The notes below the pieces were generated by a model. It did not search any database, was not told where the DNA came from, and was given only the letters and a program-made list of their open reading frames with translations. This document shows, piece after piece, positions 32,712 through 43,600 of a stretch of 64,000 bases of DNA; the stretch's first letter is position 1; every line of letters begins with the position of its first letter. Source of the stretch: JAAXVQ01 sp964604705 (GTDB taxonomy: Bacteria; Oederibacteriota; JAAXVQ01); contig CAZSAP010000009.1 in assembly GCA_964604705.1 (NCBI GenBank), positions 62,001 to 126,000 of the forward strand, in the 5' to 3' direction. The translations under genes and the position numbers were made by a program.

Positions 32712-33533
32712 TTACAGTGGATTCACCGGCGGTGCCGCCTGTGCCGTAGGCTGGGTCGCCACCGCGGCCTGCTCGTGCCGCTGGATCATCTCTTCAGCAA
32801 GTTTATGATACGCGATGGCCCCTGCCGAACGATCATCGTATTCACTGATCGGCTTGCCAAAACTCGGAGCCTCCGACAGCTTAATGTTCCGAGGAATAAT
32901 CGTGTTGTACACCTTGTCCTGAAAACGTTTCTTTATTTCCTGCATGACTTGGACCGACAAATTCGTGCGCAAATCGCACATGGTCAACAGCACACCTTCA
33001 ATCCGCAAGTTTGGATTTAATCCGTTTTTCACCAAAATGATGGTGCGCAACAACTGTCCGACACCGTCCAGCGCGTAAAATTCGCACTGGATGGGGATGA
33101 ACACGGTTTCGGCTGCGGTCAAGGTGTTGATGGTCAACAGACCCAACGAAGGTGGGCAATCAAACAAAATATAATCATATTCATGTTTCATCACACTTAA
33201 GGCCTGGCGCAACTTAGTCTCGCGGGCAATGGCATTGACCAACTCAATTTCCGCGCCTGACAAATGTATGTTGGCTGGAGCAATATAGAGATTTTTAAAC
33301 GGTGTTTCCAATATGATGTCGTTCATGACTTTCCGACCAATCAGGACATCGTAAATGCTGCATTCGAGTTTTTCTTTGTTCAATCCCAAACCCACGGTTG
33401 TATTGCCCTGGGGATCAATATCAATCAGAAGCGTCTTCTTCCCCAAAGCAGCCAAGTTGGCGCCCAGGTTGATGGTGGTGGTGGTTTTGCCCACCCCGCC
33501 TTTTTGATTAACAATCGCGATAATCCTACTCAT
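32712..33533 (-). CDS. parA: Chromosome-partitioning ATPase ParA (Soj)
   Basis: About 273 residues. The deviant Walker A NQKGGVGKTTTTINLG opens the protein, followed by LLIDIDPQGNTT and the Walker B-like YDYILFDCPPSLGLLT. ParA forms ATP-dependent dimers on the nucleoid and moves ParB-parS complexes. Several in-frame starts exist: I take 33533 (MSRIIAIV). ATGs at 33539 and 33545 would add two or four residues. A C-terminal tail rich in Ala, Gln and Pro is unusual but short. Together with parB, bactofilin and the M23 peptidase it forms a cell-cycle cluster. Confidence 0.94.
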   Translation of the reverse strand: MSRIIAIVNQKGGVGKTTTTINLGANLAALGKKTLLIDIDPQGNTTVGLGLNKEKLECSIYDVLIGRKVMNDIILETPFKNLYIAPANIHLSGAEIELVNAIARETKLRQALSVMKHEYDYILFDCPPSLGLLTINTLTAAETVFIPIQCEFYALDGVGQLLRTIILVKNGLNPNLRIEGVLLTMCDLRTNLSVQVMQEIKKRFQDKVYNTIIPRNIKLSEAPSFGKPISEYDDRSAGAIAYHKLAEEMIQRHEQAAVATQPTAQAAPPVNPL

Positions 33534-33811
33534 GCCCATCCCCATGGATCCACATAATAGTTTTGCCTTAAAATTCCGAGCGATTCTTCCAGCAAGCGTC
33601 CATTTAACACAATTGTTCAAGCCTTGTAAAGCGAAAAAACCACCCCGTTCAACCACGAATAGGACAAACCCTGATCCATCTCCGGTTTATTTTCCCTGCC
33701 AAGCCCTCGTTCAAAACGCTTTTTCCAAAAACTGTGATTTTTAATGCAACATCCGCCTTGCAAAACGGTCCTATCCCTATCATCTCTTTCATTTTATGTA
33801 TGGAGGAATCT

Positions 33812-35353
33812 ATGTTTGCCCAAGTCTCCAGCAGCGCACTCTGGGGCATTTCCGCCAAGCGCATCCAGGTCGAAGTCGATGTAAGCCTCGGATTGCCGGC
33901 GTTTTACATCGTCGGACTGCCCGATGCCGCTGTCAAAGAAAGCCGAGACCGTGTTTCGGCAGCCTTGAAAAACTCCGAGCTGGAACTTCCCCCACGCCGC
34001 ATCACTGTGAATTTATCCCCAGCGGATTTGCGCAAGGAAGGGCCGGCGTACGATCTTCCGATGGCCCTGGGACTCCTGGCAGCTACCGGACAGTTGGAAA
34101 CCCACGCTCTGGCTGACTTTCTTATCTTTGGCGAACTCTCCTTGGATGGACGCGTCTGTCCGGTCCGAGGCACCCTTTCCTTGATTACGGCGGCATTACC
34201 TTCGGGACTCACGCGGATTATGCTTCCGCGCGGGAATGCACCTGAAGCCGCGGTCATTGAACAACTTGAAATTATCCCAGTGGATACACTTCTGGAGGCC
34301 GTGCAGTATCTCAACGGCAAAAAAGAAATACCTCGCTTTACTGTCGGAATCGCTGCGGCTCCGGCTTTTTCGGAGATCACAGCCTGTGACTTTTCTGAAG
34401 TCCGTGGACAAGTTCAAGCCAAACGGGCCTTGGAAATCGCAGCCGCCGGCGGACACAACCTCTTATCCATCGGTCCCCCGGGCAGCGGCAAAACCATGCT
34501 GGCCCGACGGTTGCCCACCATCTTGCCCGAGCTCAACCTGGAAGAAGCCTTGGAGACCACTCGCATTTACAGCATATGCGGTTTGCTCTCGAGCGAGACG
34601 GCGCTGCTCCGCCAACGCCCCTTCCGTTCGCCGCATCATACGGTCAGCGACGTGGCCCTCATCGGCGGAGGGACTTACCCCAAGCCCGGGGAAGTCTCGT
34701 TGTCCCACCATGGGGTATTGTTCTTGGATGAGTTGCCGGAATTCTCCAAAAATGCATTGGAGGTTTTGCGCCAGCCCCTGGAAGAAGGTCAGGTCAACAT
34801 TGCCCGGGCCTCGGCAGCCATACGCTACCCCGCCCGTTTCATGCTCATGGCCGCGATGAATCCCTGTCCGTGTGGTTTCTACACCGACCCTACAAAGGAA
34901 TGTGTATGCTCGGTCACCCATATCCAGCGCTATCTGAATCGCATCTCCGGACCCTTGCTGGATCGAATGGACATACAACTGGAAGTTCCGGCGGTCCAGT
35001 ACCAGGAACTCACACAAGGAGCCGAACCCGAGTCCTCGGCCCAGATTCGCATGCGTGTGGTCGCGGCCCGAACCCGGCAAGCCAAGCGGTTCCGCGAGGT
35101 CCGCGGGGTGCATGTCAATGCCCATATGGGACCACGGCTCATTCGCGAGCATTGTCGCTTGGATGCTACGGGCAATGCGCTTCTACGTGCGGCCATCGAG
35201 CGACTCGGACTCTCGGCCCGGGCCTATCACCGCGTGCTCAAAGTTGCGCGCACCATTGCCGATCTGCAAAACACTGAGGCCATTACCCCGGAGTGCGTTA
35301 CCGAAGCGATTCAATATCGCAGCTTGGATCGCAGGTACTGGCGGAGAGCTTAA
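33812..35353 (+). CDS. ComM/YifB-family Mg-chelatase-like AAA ATPase
   Basis: 513 residues from ATG 33812 (GGAGG 6 nt upstream). N-terminal Lon-protease-like S5 fold (begins MFAQVSSSALWGISAKRIQV) precedes the AAA domain: Walker A IGPPGSGKTMLARRLP, Walker B GVLFLDELPEF. Four cysteines in NPCPCGFYTDPTKECVC form a likely metal site, and the C-terminal helical Mg-chelatase lid is complete. ComM proteins act as branch-migration helicases during uptake and integration of transformed DNA; a general recombination role is also possible. Its stop overlaps the convergent histidine-kinase stop by 4 nt. Confidence 0.93.
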   Translation: MFAQVSSSALWGISAKRIQVEVDVSLGLPAFYIVGLPDAAVKESRDRVSAALKNSELELPPRRITVNLSPADLRKEGPAYDLPMALGLLAATGQLETHALADFLIFGELSLDGRVCPVRGTLSLITAALPSGLTRIMLPRGNAPEAAVIEQLEIIPVDTLLEAVQYLNGKKEIPRFTVGIAAAPAFSEITACDFSEVRGQVQAKRALEIAAAGGHNLLSIGPPGSGKTMLARRLPTILPELNLEEALETTRIYSICGLLSSETALLRQRPFRSPHHTVSDVALIGGGTYPKPGEVSLSHHGVLFLDELPEFSKNALEVLRQPLEEGQVNIARASAAIRYPARFMLMAAMNPCPCGFYTDPTKECVCSVTHIQRYLNRISGPLLDRMDIQLEVPAVQYQELTQGAEPESSAQIRMRVVAARTRQAKRFREVRGVHVNAHMGPRLIREHCRLDATGNALLRAAIERLGLSARAYHRVLKVARTIADLQNTEAITPECVTEAIQYRSLDRRYWRRA

Positions 35354-38118
35354 CTCGGGGACAATTGCTGGCGAATGGTTTGGAGCAGTTCCGCCAATGA
35401 GTAGGGTTTCTGCAGAAAAGGAATGCCGCGCCCCTGGATCTGAACCCATTGGGCCTTGCTGTCCGCGTATCCACTGCTCAAGATCATCTTCAACTTGGGA
35501 TGATGATCATGCAGCTCTTCCACCAAGCGCAAACCGCTCTTATCCGGCAAGACCACATCGCTAAGGATTAGCTCGATTTGCCCTTTTTCTTGGTGATACA
35601 CGTCCAGGGCTTCCTTCGCGGTTTTGGCTCGAAACACTTTGTACCCGCACTCTTCCAACGCGCGACAGGAGAATTCCAAGACTTGTTCCTCATCCTCCAC
35701 CACCAAAATCCGCTCCTGCTGCCCCTGGCATTCCTCCATGACCCGAGCCACGGGCTTGGCTATGGAAGGAATCGGGCCTTGTGGACGCACGTACGCAGGC
35801 CAATAAATCTTAAACGACGTTCCCTGATCAGGAACGCTGGATACTTGAATCCAACCTTCATGTTGCTTTACGATGCCATACACCACGGCTAGGCCTAAAC
35901 CGGTTCCCTGCCCAACTTCTTTGGTCGTAAAAAAAGGTTCAAAAATACTCGGCAAAATATCAGCAGCGATTCCGCGCCCAGTATCTTCTACCGAGAAGCA
36001 GACAAAACGCCCCGGACGTGACTCGGGCATAAGAGCGGCATCCTGAGGCTCAATGGTTACATGACTGGTCTTAAACAACAACCGACCTCCGTCGGGCATG
36101 GCATCCCGGGCATTCACCGAGAGATTCATAACCACTTGTTCTAAGCTCATTAAATCCGCCCGAATCATCTCCATGTTGGGTTCCAATTCAAAGATCAACC
36201 GAACATCTTCACCGATGAGATGCCCCAGCATTTTTTGCATGTTAAAGATCACTTGATTGATATCCAGTTCTCTTACCTGAAGCACCTGACGCCGACTGTA
36301 TGCCAGCAGTTGCCGGGTCAACGCCCCGCCGCGCTGGGCCGCGCGAATAATCTCTTCAATGTCCTGATGGGCGCGCGGATTCAAATCCGTACGGTTGGCC
36401 AACAACTCCCCAAACCCAAGAATCGCCATTAGTAGATTGTTAAAATCGTGGGCCACGCCTCCGGCCAGCCGGCCGACCGCCTCCATCTTCTGCGATTGGC
36501 GCAACTGCTCCTCCAACGAACGTGCCTCGGTCACATCCAACAACGTACCGATGATGGCCGGACGGGCATTGTATTCGGTAACGCTGCCGTGCACTTCGCA
36601 CTGGAGTTCACGCCCATCTTTGCGTCTCCCCCGAAAACGATACCGAATGCTGGTAACGTCCCCTTGGAGTCGGCGATTGATGTTGTTGTGCAAAAGCTCA
36701 TGGTCGTCGGGATGCACCACATCTTCAATGCCACGCATGGCCAGCATCTCGGTTGCGGAGTAACCAAATATTTCTTCCAAACGGGGATTCACATATTGGA
36801 AACGTCCATCTTGGATAATGTAAATGCCGACCAGGGAATGTTCCACCAGGCTACGAAATTTAGCCTCGGTAGCCAGCAGCGCTTGCTCGGCTACTTTCCT
36901 CTGAGTAATATTCTCAAAGGCCAATCCTAAGCGCCGCCCAGGCATGCGAAACGCATGAAAAATAAAATAGCCCTCCATGCGGTCGTCTTGGTAATGCAGA
37001 TCCTCTTCCATAAACGGATCACCGGTCTCAACCACCTTAATAAACGCGTCCTTTAAGCCCGTCTGCTTGGCCTTGGGCCAAATGTCATCAAACTCCTTGC
37101 CCAAGCATTTTTGGGATTGAATCTTCAAGAGTCGCTCTGCTTCGGGATTGGCTTCCAGAAACGCCAGAACATCCGGCGCATGCCACTGAAAAATCATCAA
37201 GCCCGAGGGGATGGATTGCATAATGTCCAGGGACATCTGACGGGATTCACGTAACGCTTCTGCGGCTTTCACACGTCCGGAAATATCCCGGGCAAACTCA
37301 ATCACCCCTTTGATGTGTCCGGTGGCGGAATCCAGCAGGGGATACGTATGCAGTTCCAGACTCCCGACCGCCGCACCCGCTTCGTTGATCAACGGAACCA
37401 CCGCGTACGAAGCCTTGCCCGTTGCGAGCGTCTCCTTGGAAGGACAAATGGTGCATGCGTCTGTACGGTGGTGGTACACTTGGTAGCACTTCTTCCCGAT
37501 CAAGGGACGCACATGTCCATACAGGCGTTCCAGGGTCGAGTTGACCCGTAAGATATTCAATTCGGTATCCAACACCGTCACCCCGTCCTGGATACTTTCA
37601 AATACTTCAAACAAAAATCGTTCCTTTTGAATCAAGCTGCGTTCCAAATTTAAATGCGGTGTCACATTCACGGCAGAGCCTAGATATCCCTGAATCCGCG
37701 CGTCTTTTTCAATAAACGTGGTATTGAATTCCCCGACCAAATACGCGCCCGACTTGGTCCGAACCCGCATGGTTTGAGGCTTCACTAGAATTCGTTTGCT
37801 CAGGGCTTCCATACGTTTGTTGGCGACGGTCAAATCATCTGGGTGAAAAAGCGGAAGGTAGTTTTTTCCAATCCATTCGTGCTTATTCCAGCCGGTCAAG
37901 GTCTCAAAGGCGGGATTTAAAAATAAAATTCGATGATCCTCGGAAAGGATATAGATTATGTCAACCGAGGTTTCAACCAAGCGTTCAAAAAAATAATTGC
38001 CATCAAACCACAATTTGGCTAAATCCGCCTTGGCCTTCATCGTCCGGCGTACCACAAAATATCCAATCGCCGCCGCGGCCAGCAGTCCGCCCATGCTCAA
38101 CCCCATCCAACCCGTCAT
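35350..38118 (-). CDS. Hybrid sensor histidine kinase with several PAS domains and receiver domain
   Basis: 922 residues from ATG 38118 (GAGGG upstream). An N-terminal membrane segment (MGGLLAAAAIGYFVVRR) is followed by about four PAS/PAC modules, for example FERLVETSVDIIYILSEDHR, SIQDGVTVLDTELNIL and LVEHSLVGIYIIQDGRFQYV. One PAS carries HHRTDACTICPSKE, a possible metal or redox site. The kinase core has H-box VAHDFNNLLMAILGFG, then NLSVNARDAMPDGG, DTGRGIAADI and GTGLGLAVVYG. A receiver domain with phospho-acceptor Asp in LILSDVVLPDKSG ends the protein. The output may pass to an unlinked regulator. Input signal unknown. Confidence 0.9.
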   Translation of the reverse strand: MTGWMGLSMGGLLAAAAIGYFVVRRTMKAKADLAKLWFDGNYFFERLVETSVDIIYILSEDHRILFLNPAFETLTGWNKHEWIGKNYLPLFHPDDLTVANKRMEALSKRILVKPQTMRVRTKSGAYLVGEFNTTFIEKDARIQGYLGSAVNVTPHLNLERSLIQKERFLFEVFESIQDGVTVLDTELNILRVNSTLERLYGHVRPLIGKKCYQVYHHRTDACTICPSKETLATGKASYAVVPLINEAGAAVGSLELHTYPLLDSATGHIKGVIEFARDISGRVKAAEALRESRQMSLDIMQSIPSGLMIFQWHAPDVLAFLEANPEAERLLKIQSQKCLGKEFDDIWPKAKQTGLKDAFIKVVETGDPFMEEDLHYQDDRMEGYFIFHAFRMPGRRLGLAFENITQRKVAEQALLATEAKFRSLVEHSLVGIYIIQDGRFQYVNPRLEEIFGYSATEMLAMRGIEDVVHPDDHELLHNNINRRLQGDVTSIRYRFRGRRKDGRELQCEVHGSVTEYNARPAIIGTLLDVTEARSLEEQLRQSQKMEAVGRLAGGVAHDFNNLLMAILGFGELLANRTDLNPRAHQDIEEIIRAAQRGGALTRQLLAYSRRQVLQVRELDINQVIFNMQKMLGHLIGEDVRLIFELEPNMEMIRADLMSLEQVVMNLSVNARDAMPDGGRLLFKTSHVTIEPQDAALMPESRPGRFVCFSVEDTGRGIAADILPSIFEPFFTTKEVGQGTGLGLAVVYGIVKQHEGWIQVSSVPDQGTSFKIYWPAYVRPQGPIPSIAKPVARVMEECQGQQERILVVEDEEQVLEFSCRALEECGYKVFRAKTAKEALDVYHQEKGQIELILSDVVLPDKSGLRLVEELHDHHPKLKMILSSGYADSKAQWVQIQGRGIPFLQKPYSLAELLQTIRQQLSPS

Positions 38119-38392
38119 GCGACCCTCTCTGCTTCCCAATCCGACATCGGACTTCCCGGACGCACATTTACGATGTATTCTAGTCCTTCCAGCGCCCACA
38201 GGCAAGTCAGCAATTCAGTGACCTTTCGGAATGCAATTGACACTCCATTTGTATTTCCTTATTATATTTATATTTTCGGCCTTTATTCGATATTCTGTAT
38301 CCACTATTTGCATTTCCATTACGGAGATTTCCCGGCAACCTCGCGTTGACCTGCGACACTCCTATTTTTTCACCCCCTAGGGAGGCCCTGGC

Positions 38393-40678
38393 GTGGCTAT
38401 AAAATCATTACAGACTGAGACCGACGTACATTTAATTCAGTGGTGCGACCGTGCCATTGAGATGCTTTTATACATTACCTTTCTCACCATTCCTTTATTT
38501 TTTATTATCTTAACCCGCGATCAGTTTGAATTGCCCAAACTAACCGCTTTGCGACTCTTGACCTTGACCATGCTGGGGCTCTGGGGATGCCGTATTTTGG
38601 CTGCACGACGCTTTGAATTCCGCAAGACGCCCTTGGATTGGCCCATCGCGGCCTGGGTGGGATTAAACGTACTCACCACTGTGCACAGCGTCTCCCCGTA
38701 TGTTTCCTGGTGGGGAGAGTACGAGAATTTTCGCGGCTTGCTGACCAACTTGAACTACGTTGCGCTTTTTTACCTATGCGTGCATTTCATACGTACTCGC
38801 GCCCAAATCGATCGCATGCTCTTCGTGGTTTTCCTCGCCGGCCTTTTGTCCACGGCCTATGGAATCGGACAGTTTTTTGGTTTGGACTTTATTGCATGGA
38901 ATCCCACCTCGGTCTCCAAAGGACGCTATTTTTCCAGCATGGGCAACCCCAATTTTCTGGCCGCGTATTTGGCCATGGTTATGCCCTTGATTGTGGTATT
39001 TTTTGTTGAAACCACCTCGTCGTTCAAACGCGTTTTGCTATTCGTCTCCTTCATAGCCATGTTCTTGTGTCTCATGGGAACCTGGAGCCGCGGAGGGTTT
39101 CTGGGCTTGCTCATGGCCCTAGGTGTGCTGGTCGTCTATGGGATCCAACGACTTGTACAACATTATCAAGAACTGGCCCGTTCGCATAACCGTAGCTTGG
39201 GTGAGACACTGTTTTTGGAAATGCGTCAAAACAAAGTCTGGGTCACTTTGCTGGTCATCACGGTTACACTCCTGCTGACCATTTCCCTAACCTTGGGACG
39301 CAATCACATGATTCGTTTTTTCAATTCCATTATTCATTTTCCCGAAACCATCAAAGTGTCGCGCCTCCACATTTGGGGACCGGCGGTTAACATTATTCGA
39401 GAAAACTCCCTATTGGGCACGGGCTTGGATACGTTCAAGACCGTCTTCCCGCGTTACGCCACACCTGATTTTGCCAGCATCGACGGCGCCAATGTCGCCT
39501 CCCGCACCGCGCACAACGAAATTTTGCAGGTCCTCGCCACACAAGGCATTGTCGGTTTGCTGGTGGTGTTCTTCTTAACCCTGTGCATTCTTAAGCAGTG
39601 GTGGGATGCGTATCAAGTGCACAAGGATGGTTGGAAGGACCGACTTATTTTATTTGGCTTGTTGGGTACCTGGACCGCGTATTCCGTGCAGAATCTATTC
39701 TCGTTTGGTGTGGCGGTCATTGATACCTTCTATTGGCTGACGTTGGCCTTGATCGTCTTGCTGAAAACCGCTCCCGAGGAACAACCCCGTTTGGCTCCCT
39801 CCCAAATGCCGGATCCCCGTCCCAATTCCTTTTTTCAAACGCTCACATCGTTGCGGATGTTGGTGATACTTATCCTGGTGGGCGGCGTTGGCTATTTCGG
39901 CTGGCAGGCATATAAAGTTGCGTTGGCCGATTTTTCGTACAACCTGGGTACCCTCTATCGCATGCAGGGATATTCCGACCAAGCCGTGGCGACGTTTAGC
40001 CGAGCGGCGGAACTTCTCCCCAGCGAAGTCAAATATCAAGTTTACAAAGGTCTGGCCTTTGAAGAAAAAGCCAAAAATGCAACCGATGCAGACCAACAAC
40101 GACAACTGGTACAAAAAGCCATTGCTGCATACGCGGAGGGTTTGCGCCTTAATGCCAACAACGCCTACTACTTGGGGAACTTAGGGCGTGCGTACGGCTT
40201 GGCTCATGAACTCGAAAAAGACCGTGCGGACTTTTATGAAAAAGCTGTGGCCTATACACGCGAGGCGGTACGTCAAGCTCCGGTAACGGTCTTGTTCCAA
40301 CAAAATCTGGCTTTCCTATACTTGGGACACGGCGATGAAGATAATTTTCAAAAAGTACTCGATACCTTGGCACACTATGCACCGATTGACAGTTCACGTA
40401 TTTGGTTTTCGGCGGGAAATAATTTTTACAACAGCGGCAATTTGGCCAAGGCTCGCACCTACTATGAAAAAGCCCTGGCCTTAGACCCGAAATATGTTGA
40501 AGTTTATTTTAATCTCGCCGTGACCTTGGCCCAATTAAACGACGTGTCTCGTGCGGTAGCGTTGTGGCGTCAAGCCTTGGTAATTAAGCCCGATTTTGAA
40601 CCCGCCAAACAGATGTTGCTGCGTTATGAAAAACCAGGACGCCCTACCGGGACGGCCAAGGATATTCTGAACCATTGA
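38393..40678 (+). CDS. O-antigen-ligase-like membrane protein with C-terminal TPR repeats
   Basis: 761 residues with a GTG start at 38393 (GGGAGG 8 nt upstream). About ten to twelve membrane segments fill residues 20-500. The conserved Wzy_C region of O-antigen ligases/polymerases shows as FNSIIHFPETIKVSRLHIWGPAVNII and NEILQVLATQGIVGLLVVFF. The last 240 residues are periplasmic or cytoplasmic TPR-like repeats (TYYEKALALDPKYVEVYFNLAVTLAQL). Such proteins join polysaccharide to lipid A or protein acceptors; PglL/RfaL-type function is probable but the acceptor is not known. The last 35 nt overlap the convergent dnaE end. Confidence 0.85.
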   Translation: MAIKSLQTETDVHLIQWCDRAIEMLLYITFLTIPLFFIILTRDQFELPKLTALRLLTLTMLGLWGCRILAARRFEFRKTPLDWPIAAWVGLNVLTTVHSVSPYVSWWGEYENFRGLLTNLNYVALFYLCVHFIRTRAQIDRMLFVVFLAGLLSTAYGIGQFFGLDFIAWNPTSVSKGRYFSSMGNPNFLAAYLAMVMPLIVVFFVETTSSFKRVLLFVSFIAMFLCLMGTWSRGGFLGLLMALGVLVVYGIQRLVQHYQELARSHNRSLGETLFLEMRQNKVWVTLLVITVTLLLTISLTLGRNHMIRFFNSIIHFPETIKVSRLHIWGPAVNIIRENSLLGTGLDTFKTVFPRYATPDFASIDGANVASRTAHNEILQVLATQGIVGLLVVFFLTLCILKQWWDAYQVHKDGWKDRLILFGLLGTWTAYSVQNLFSFGVAVIDTFYWLTLALIVLLKTAPEEQPRLAPSQMPDPRPNSFFQTLTSLRMLVILILVGGVGYFGWQAYKVALADFSYNLGTLYRMQGYSDQAVATFSRAAELLPSEVKYQVYKGLAFEEKAKNATDADQQRQLVQKAIAAYAEGLRLNANNAYYLGNLGRAYGLAHELEKDRADFYEKAVAYTREAVRQAPVTVLFQQNLAFLYLGHGDEDNFQKVLDTLAHYAPIDSSRIWFSAGNNFYNSGNLAKARTYYEKALALDPKYVEVYFNLAVTLAQLNDVSRAVALWRQALVIKPDFEPAKQMLLRYEKPGRPTGTAKDILNH

Positions 40679-43600
40679 AACCATTTTTAGGATCGTGGTT
40701 TCCATTGATCCCGTGACGTTCAATGCGTACCCGGGTTTCGCCTAAAAGATCGCGCACTTGTTCCAACCATTCATCACTCAAGCGCACACTGAAGCGATCG
40801 GGCAAGGTTTCAACCACTTCTCCGTGGTGCTCGGTGAACATGTGTAAAACAATGCGCACATTCCCCGGATGCGTCTTTACCAGCTGGTGCAAGGCCGCCA
40901 GCTGCTCTTCCCCCGAGGTCGCCGTCACCGTCAGGTGCAGCGTCTTCGCCAAACGCACATACGCGTCTTCCAGGGGAATAATATCCGTGGCAATGAGCTT
41001 GCTTTCATCCCCGCTGCGATCCACGCGTCCAACCACAAACAGCATGGCCTCTTTGATCAAATAGCGGTTATGCTTGCCCAACTGGTCGGGCCACACGATC
41101 ACCTCGATCATGCCTTCCAAATCTTCCAGAGAAAAACGCACCATGGGTTCCTTGCGTTTGGTTAAGCTGCGACGTATCCCTACTACCAATCCACCCACTA
41201 CGACCATTTTCCCTTCATCGCTTTGGCTCAAATCAATGGTTCGATCCGAACGAAAGGTCGTGAGCAAATTTTGGAATTGCGCCAAAGGATGACCTGAGAG
41301 ATAAAAACCCAGCACCTCTTTTTCGTGGGCCAGGCGAACGTTCTCGGGTTCGGGTAGACTCGGCCCTGCCGGGGCCGACGGATGGGCAAAGGTTGCCTCT
41401 CCAAAGAGCGCCACCTGTCCTTGTTCGCGCTCTTCCTGGATCTTTTGACCCGTGGCCAGGCGCAGGGGCAGCGTCTCGAGTCCCTGTGCGCGTGCCAATC
41501 CCAAACTGTCAAAGGCGCCGGCCTTAATCAAGCTCTCCACCACCTTCAGGTGTAAGCTGCGGTAATCCACCCGACTGCAAAAATCATCAAACGAAACAAA
41601 CACGCCGCTTTGTTCGCGCTCGGCCACCAGCATCTCCACGGCCCCGACGCCTACATTGCGAATCGCCGCCAGGCCAAACCGCAGCCCCTCGTCCTCCACA
41701 TGAAACATGGCCATACTCCGATTCACATCCGGAGGCAAGACGGGAATCCCCATGCGCCGGCATTCCACTACGTAGAGCGCGATTTTATCCGTATTCCCAA
41801 GTTCATTGGAGAGCAACGCCGACATGTACTCCCAGGGATGATTGGCTTTCAGGTAAGCGGTTTGGTACGCGATCCACGCATACGCCAAACTGTGTGACTT
41901 ATTAAAGCCGTACTCCCCAAACCGGGCCATGTGGTCAAACACTTCCTCGGCCCGATCGCGGTCCAGTTTCAGCGAAGCGGCCCCGGTCAAGAAACGGTCT
42001 CGCTGTTGTTCAATCAGCTCCGGATTTTTCTTGGCCATGGCGCGACGCAGGAGATCCGCCTGCCCAAACGTGAAATTGCCAATCCGAACCGCAATCTCCA
42101 TTACCTGTTCCTGGTAAATAATGGTGCCATGCGTTTCTTTGAGAATGGGTTCCAGGGCCGGATGCAGATAGCGAATGGGCAACTTGCCCTGCTTGCGTTG
42201 GATGTAGTCGTCGATCATGGCCATGGGGCCGGGGCGATACAAGGCCACCAACGCGCAAATCTCCTCGAGATTTTTCGGCTGCAACCGTTTCAGCAAATCG
42301 CGCATCCCCGAGGATTCCAATTGGAAGACCCCCAAGGTATGACCTTCCGCCAGCAAGGCCAGCGTCTTGGCATCCTGAAGTGGCAGGGTTTCCAAATTTA
42401 TGCGGATCCCGTGACGGGCATGCACGGCCCGAACCGCATCGTCCATCACGGAGAGTGTGCGCAAGCCTAAAAAATCCATTTTCAAAAGACCCAGCCGCTC
42501 CAGCGACTCCATCGCGTACTGGGTGGTTACGGTGTTCTCCCCGCTGGCATCGCCGTTTTGCTCGGCCGCGCGAGCGTTCTTGGTATGGCACAAGGGAACA
42601 ATGTGAATCAGGGGTTCGCGCGAAATGACCACGCCTGCCGCGTGGGTGGAGGCATGACGGACCTGCCCTTCCAAGGCCCGGGCTGTATCCAACAAGGTAT
42701 GAATGCGGTCTTCCGAATCGTACCCGTTCTTAAGTTCCGGCACTTGCTCCAAGGCGCGCTCGAGCGTTATATCCAATTCCTGCGGGATCAACTTGGCCAC
42801 ACGATCGACTTCCTCATAGGCATACCCTAAGACCCGGCCCACGTCACGCACCGCCGCCTTCGCGGCCAGGGTTCCGAACGTGATGATCTGCGCCACGTTT
42901 TCCTGCCCGTACTTGCGGGTAACATAACGAATCACGGCTTCGCGTCCGGTATCTGAAAAATCCACATCAATATCCGGCGGGCTGATCCGTTCCGGATTCA
43001 AAAACCGTTCAAAAATCAGCCCGTACCGTATCGGATCCATGCGCGTGATTCCCAACAAATACGCGACCAAGGATCCGGCTGCCGAACCGCGGCCCGGCCC
43101 CACGGGAATCTCCTGTTGCCGGGCATAGCAAATGAAATCCCAGACAATTAAAAAGTACGCGGCGTATCCCACTCGCCGAATCACATCCAGCTCATGCTTA
43201 AGCCGCGCTTCCACCGTCTCGTTCGCGTTCGGATACAATTCCGGCAGACGTGCCCGGCAAAGGTGTTCCAAATATGCGTCCAACTCTGGGACCTGTGAAT
43301 CCGTCGGCAGCGCGGCCTTGGCCTCCACGGGTACCTGGTACTTGGGCAACTGTACGTTCCCCATGGGAATCTCCAAATTGCAGCGGTTGGCGATCTCGAG
43401 TGTGTTGCGCCCGGCCTCCGGCACTTCCTGAAAGAGCCGCCCCATTTCGTCCCCACTCTTTAGGTAAAATTCCGGAGTGGGCATCCGCATCCGCCGCTCG
43501 TCTTGCAGCGTCGTGTTGGTTTGAATGCAGAGCAGGGCTTCTTGCGCCAGTGAATTCTCCCGCCGCAGGTAATGCACATCGTTGGTCGCCACCAATGGCA

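Noticed and set aside
31666..33811. parS site near parAB
   Set aside because: No TGTTTCACGTGAAACA-like sequence was found by eye; only a partial TGTTTCA match in parA coding sequence.
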